Made by a program: the position numbers and the translations under genes. Below are positions 5,916 to 7,599 of a stretch of DNA of 7,599 nt, in pieces (positions within the stretch are counted from its first letter, which is position 1; each line of letters begins with the position of its first letter). This DNA comes from Gemmatimonadaceae bacterium (lineage in GTDB: Bacteria > Gemmatimonadota > Gemmatimonadetes > Gemmatimonadales > Gemmatimonadaceae). The DNA is taken from contig JANYKY010000354.1 in assembly GCA_025357975.1 (NCBI GenBank), positions 1 through 7,599 of the forward strand. The letters run 5' to 3'. The notes beneath the pieces were generated by a model. It was not told the origin of the DNA and did no database searches. It saw only the letters and a program-made list of their open reading frames with translations.

Positions 5916-6971
5916 CTACAGCCGCGCCGGGCGACGCCGCCGAAATCTTGGAAGGGTCGAAACAGCCTCGCGGAACCGATCCGATTCCGGATCTGAACGA
6001 TTCAAACGCCGTCGCGTCATATCAAATAGAAGTACGCCGAGGCACAGAACGACGAAGCTCACGATGCCAGCAATTGCGGTCTTGAGAATAATTCGCTTCC
6101 GAACCTTTGGAAGATTTGCGGGAAGAGGATCCTGGACTACGACGGTCGGCGTTTCTTCCAGCTCGTGCGCGTACGCAGACTGTTGATCTGTCACCGCCTG
6201 TGTGTAGACCTGTTCCGCCAGCTGTATATCACGTGACAATCGCTGTTGTTCGAGGCTCGCCTCCGAGAACGCAGAAGTAGTCCGGTTGGAGAAGCGAAAT
6301 TCGCGGAGACGCTCTTCCGCCGCCGATAGATCCGATTTCGCGATTTGAACGCGGCCATCCTGAGCCATCCGCAGCTGCTGCGCCTGGGCCTTTGAAGTGC
6401 GCACGAAGATTTGACTCGCGCTGTCTACAACGCGCGATGCGATGATCCGCGCGAGAGCGCTGTCAGGATGCTGGACTGTCAACGTGATGGTGCCTGTTGT
6501 CTTGTTCGCGCCGGCATCGATGACGCGACTGAGGTGATTCTGAATTTCCTCGTCGTCATTTCGGTCGTAATGTTCTCCAAGAAAACGATCGATGACAGTT
6601 GTCTGGCTGTTTGGCTGGGCGCGTGATTTTCCCACTCCGGCAAGGACGGTTCTCGACTTCAGCAGCTCGACCATGCGGTCCGGAGTCAACTGATATCCGC
6701 TGCTTAAGGTTGCTCCAGCAAGGGCTGCAATTCCGCCGAGGGCGCTACCAGACTTGTTGTTTACCACGGGCGTGAGCGTGACCTCAGCCTTGTATTTGCG
6801 CGGTATGAGCGACGCAATTCCGGCGACGGCGAGCGCAATAAAAATCGACCACGCCAGAATCTTCCGCCACCGTTCGATGAGTGGCGTCATGAGCCTTAAC
6901 GCGTCAATTCCATCCTCGACGAATGCTGAGTCAGGTTGTGCCGGCAAGTCGCTCCCTGTAGGTCGGCGCAT
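5916..6971 (-). CDS. wzz: Wzz-type polysaccharide chain-length determinant (co-polymerase)
   Basis: This 351-residue inner-membrane protein is expected to set the chain length of the polymer made by Wzy. It has the family plan: a short cytoplasmic N-terminus, a first membrane helix at about 38-56, and the periplasmic start RKYKAEVTLTP (58-68). A long helical, probably coiled-coil region spans about 190-270, followed by a proline-rich PLPANLP (282-288) and a second membrane helix at about 293-316. There is no Walker A tyrosine-kinase domain. About 34 residues follow the second helix, ending in a strongly arginine-rich tail. The frame extends to a TTG at 7007, but that overlaps the polymerase gene by 77 bases. 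ATG at 6971 gives a 41-base overlap. TTG at 6947, preceded by AGGGAG, is a third option with a better Shine-Dalgarno. The gene follows wzy directly, so polymerase and regulator are probably co-transcribed. The tail's function is unknown. Confidence 0.9.
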   Translation of the reverse strand: MRRPTGSDLPAQPDSAFVEDGIDALRLMTPLIERWRKILAWSIFIALAVAGIASLIPRKYKAEVTLTPVVNNKSGSALGGIAALAGATLSSGYQLTPDRMVELLKSRTVLAGVGKSRAQPNSQTTVIDRFLGEHYDRNDDEEIQNHLSRVIDAGANKTTGTITLTVQHPDSALARIIASRVVDSASQIFVRTSKAQAQQLRMAQDGRVQIAKSDLSAAEERLREFRFSNRTTSAFSEASLEQQRLSRDIQLAEQVYTQAVTDQQSAYAHELEETPTVVVQDPLPANLPKVRKRIILKTAIAGIVSFVVLCLGVLLFDMTRRRLNRSDPESDRFREAVSTLPRFRRRRPARL

Positions 6972-7599
6972 GGCGGTTCGACCGCCACAGCCTGATGAAG
7001 AACACAATCAAACCAACGGCCACAACGGTGCCGGTCAAGCTGTTGTAAATCCAGAACCACGTGATTGGGCTCCAGAAAATCGTAACGTATGCTATCAGCA
7101 GCAATGGAGCACCACTCCAGCGCCCCGCCGCAACCATTCGAAAGCCGAGGCCCCCAACGAACCCGAGGAGTGCCAAAATCGCCAGCGCACCGGGAATCGT
7201 AAAATCCTGGATGAGCGGACGAAACGCAGTGTAGATGTTGCTCGTGTCGCCGCCGACGAGATCGATCACGGAGTCAAATAGTCCCGGGATTCGATGCCCG
7301 AGTCCAAGCATTTCCAGCGGGCCGGCGAACGTAACTGCGCCCAGCGACGGATCGTACGGCTGATGCAAGTAATCGGTCAGCCACTGGGAAAAAACCGTCA
7401 TGTGGCCGAATGCCGCAGTCACGAGCTTGGCGAGCACGACATCGATGAGAGATATGTCAGTTGATGCAAGTCGTGCGAGGCTCACCGCAAAAAAGAAAAC
7501 CGTCAACGCAGTCGCGAGCACTGCGGCCACTTCGGGTCCGTCGCCGGTTCTCCAGGACACATCGGTGGCCGTGAGCGTCGGCCCCATGGGCGGCGGCTT
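6931..7599 (-). CDS. wzy: O-antigen/oligosaccharide repeat-unit polymerase, Wzy-like (partial, 5' end beyond the right edge)
   Basis: The visible 223 residues are the C-terminal part of a multi-spanning membrane protein. The frame is open through base 7599; the ATG at 7587 is therefore probably an internal methionine, since Wzy proteins usually have about 400 residues or more. Counting from that methionine, hydrophobic segments lie at about 19-42, 45-68, 128-150, 158-180 and 183-201. The sequence TSNIYTAFRPLIQDF (about 115-129), followed by a helix, matches the periplasmic-loop signature of the oligosaccharide-repeat polymerase family (T-N-x-Y-T-x-F-R-x-x-x-x-D-F). By family knowledge this enzyme joins lipid-linked repeat units at the outer face of the cytoplasmic membrane. 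The 3' end overlaps the wzz reading frame, which supports a paired polymerase/chain-length role. Wzy families diverge strongly, so the call rests on the signature, topology and wzz neighbour. Confidence 0.82.
   Translation of the reverse strand, partial: KPPPMGPTLTATDVSWRTGDGPEVAAVLATALTVFFFAVSLARLASTDISLIDVVLAKLVTAAFGHMTVFSQWLTDYLHQPYDPSLGAVTFAGPLEMLGLGHRIPGLFDSVIDLVGGDTSNIYTAFRPLIQDFTIPGALAILALLGFVGGLGFRMVAAGRWSGAPLLLIAYVTIFWSPITWFWIYNSLTGTVVAVGLIVFFIRLWRSNRHAPTYRERLAGTT

Noticed and set aside
6754..7281. A 175-codon plus-strand open frame opposite wzz and wzy
   Set aside because: The predicted protein is low in hydrophobic structure and matches no family I recognise. The opposite strand carries clear membrane-protein signatures, so this is a shadow frame.
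1..7599. Search by eye for tRNA, rRNA, CRISPR arrays, insertion sequences, att sites, tandem repeats and defence genes
   Set aside because: None was found. All genes are accounted for by polysaccharide biosynthesis, and no intergenic space exceeds 50 bases.

Overview
This 7.6 kb window is a piece of a cell-surface or exopolysaccharide biosynthesis locus from a moderately GC-rich bacterium (roughly 55-60% G+C by eye). The species cannot be named from the sequence. Several starts lack a Shine-Dalgarno (SD) sequence, the chain-length regulator is short and has no kinase, and the split transketolase sits beside a DegT aminotransferase. This looks like an environmental, possibly Gemmatimonadota- or Acidobacteriota-like genome, but that is an impression and not a determination. 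No RNA genes, insertion sequences, CRISPR arrays or att sites were seen, and the window is almost fully coding.

Layout from right to left, which is the direction of transcription for most genes. At the right edge lies the 3' part of an O-antigen/oligosaccharide-repeat polymerase (Wzy-like, 7599-6931). It overlaps the start of a Wzz-type chain-length protein (6971-5916). Both are on the minus strand. Converging on them is a single plus-strand gene for a GT2 rhamnosyltransferase-like glycosyltransferase (4919-5884), separated from wzz by 31 bases that hold a small hairpin. Divergent from that gene, across only 36 bases, begins a minus-strand run of six genes: an ExoA-like membrane GT2 (4882-3806), a small phosphoglycosyl transferase (3809-3177), a TylF-type O-methyltransferase (about 3196-2462), a DegT/DnrJ/EryC1-type sugar aminotransferase (2412-1282), a transketolase N-terminal subunit (1282-428) and a transketolase C-terminal subunit that runs off the left edge (431-1).

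The six-gene run is tightly packed. Stop and start codons interlock as ATGA (GT2/phosphoglycosyl transferase), TGATG (aminotransferase/transketolase N) and GTGA (transketolase N/C), so it is very probably an operon with translational coupling. A plausible promoter lies in the divergent gap, placed so that the first gene would be translated from a leaderless mRNA.

Working model (inference): the phosphoglycosyl transferase loads the first sugar phosphate onto undecaprenyl phosphate, and the two GT2 enzymes extend the repeat unit. The aminotransferase, and perhaps the transketolase pair, make an unusual sugar precursor, and the methyltransferase decorates a sugar. Wzy and Wzz then polymerise the chain and set its length. 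A flippase (Wzx) is expected but is not in this window. The most interesting point is the coupling of a split transketolase to a DegT aminotransferase inside a polysaccharide operon.
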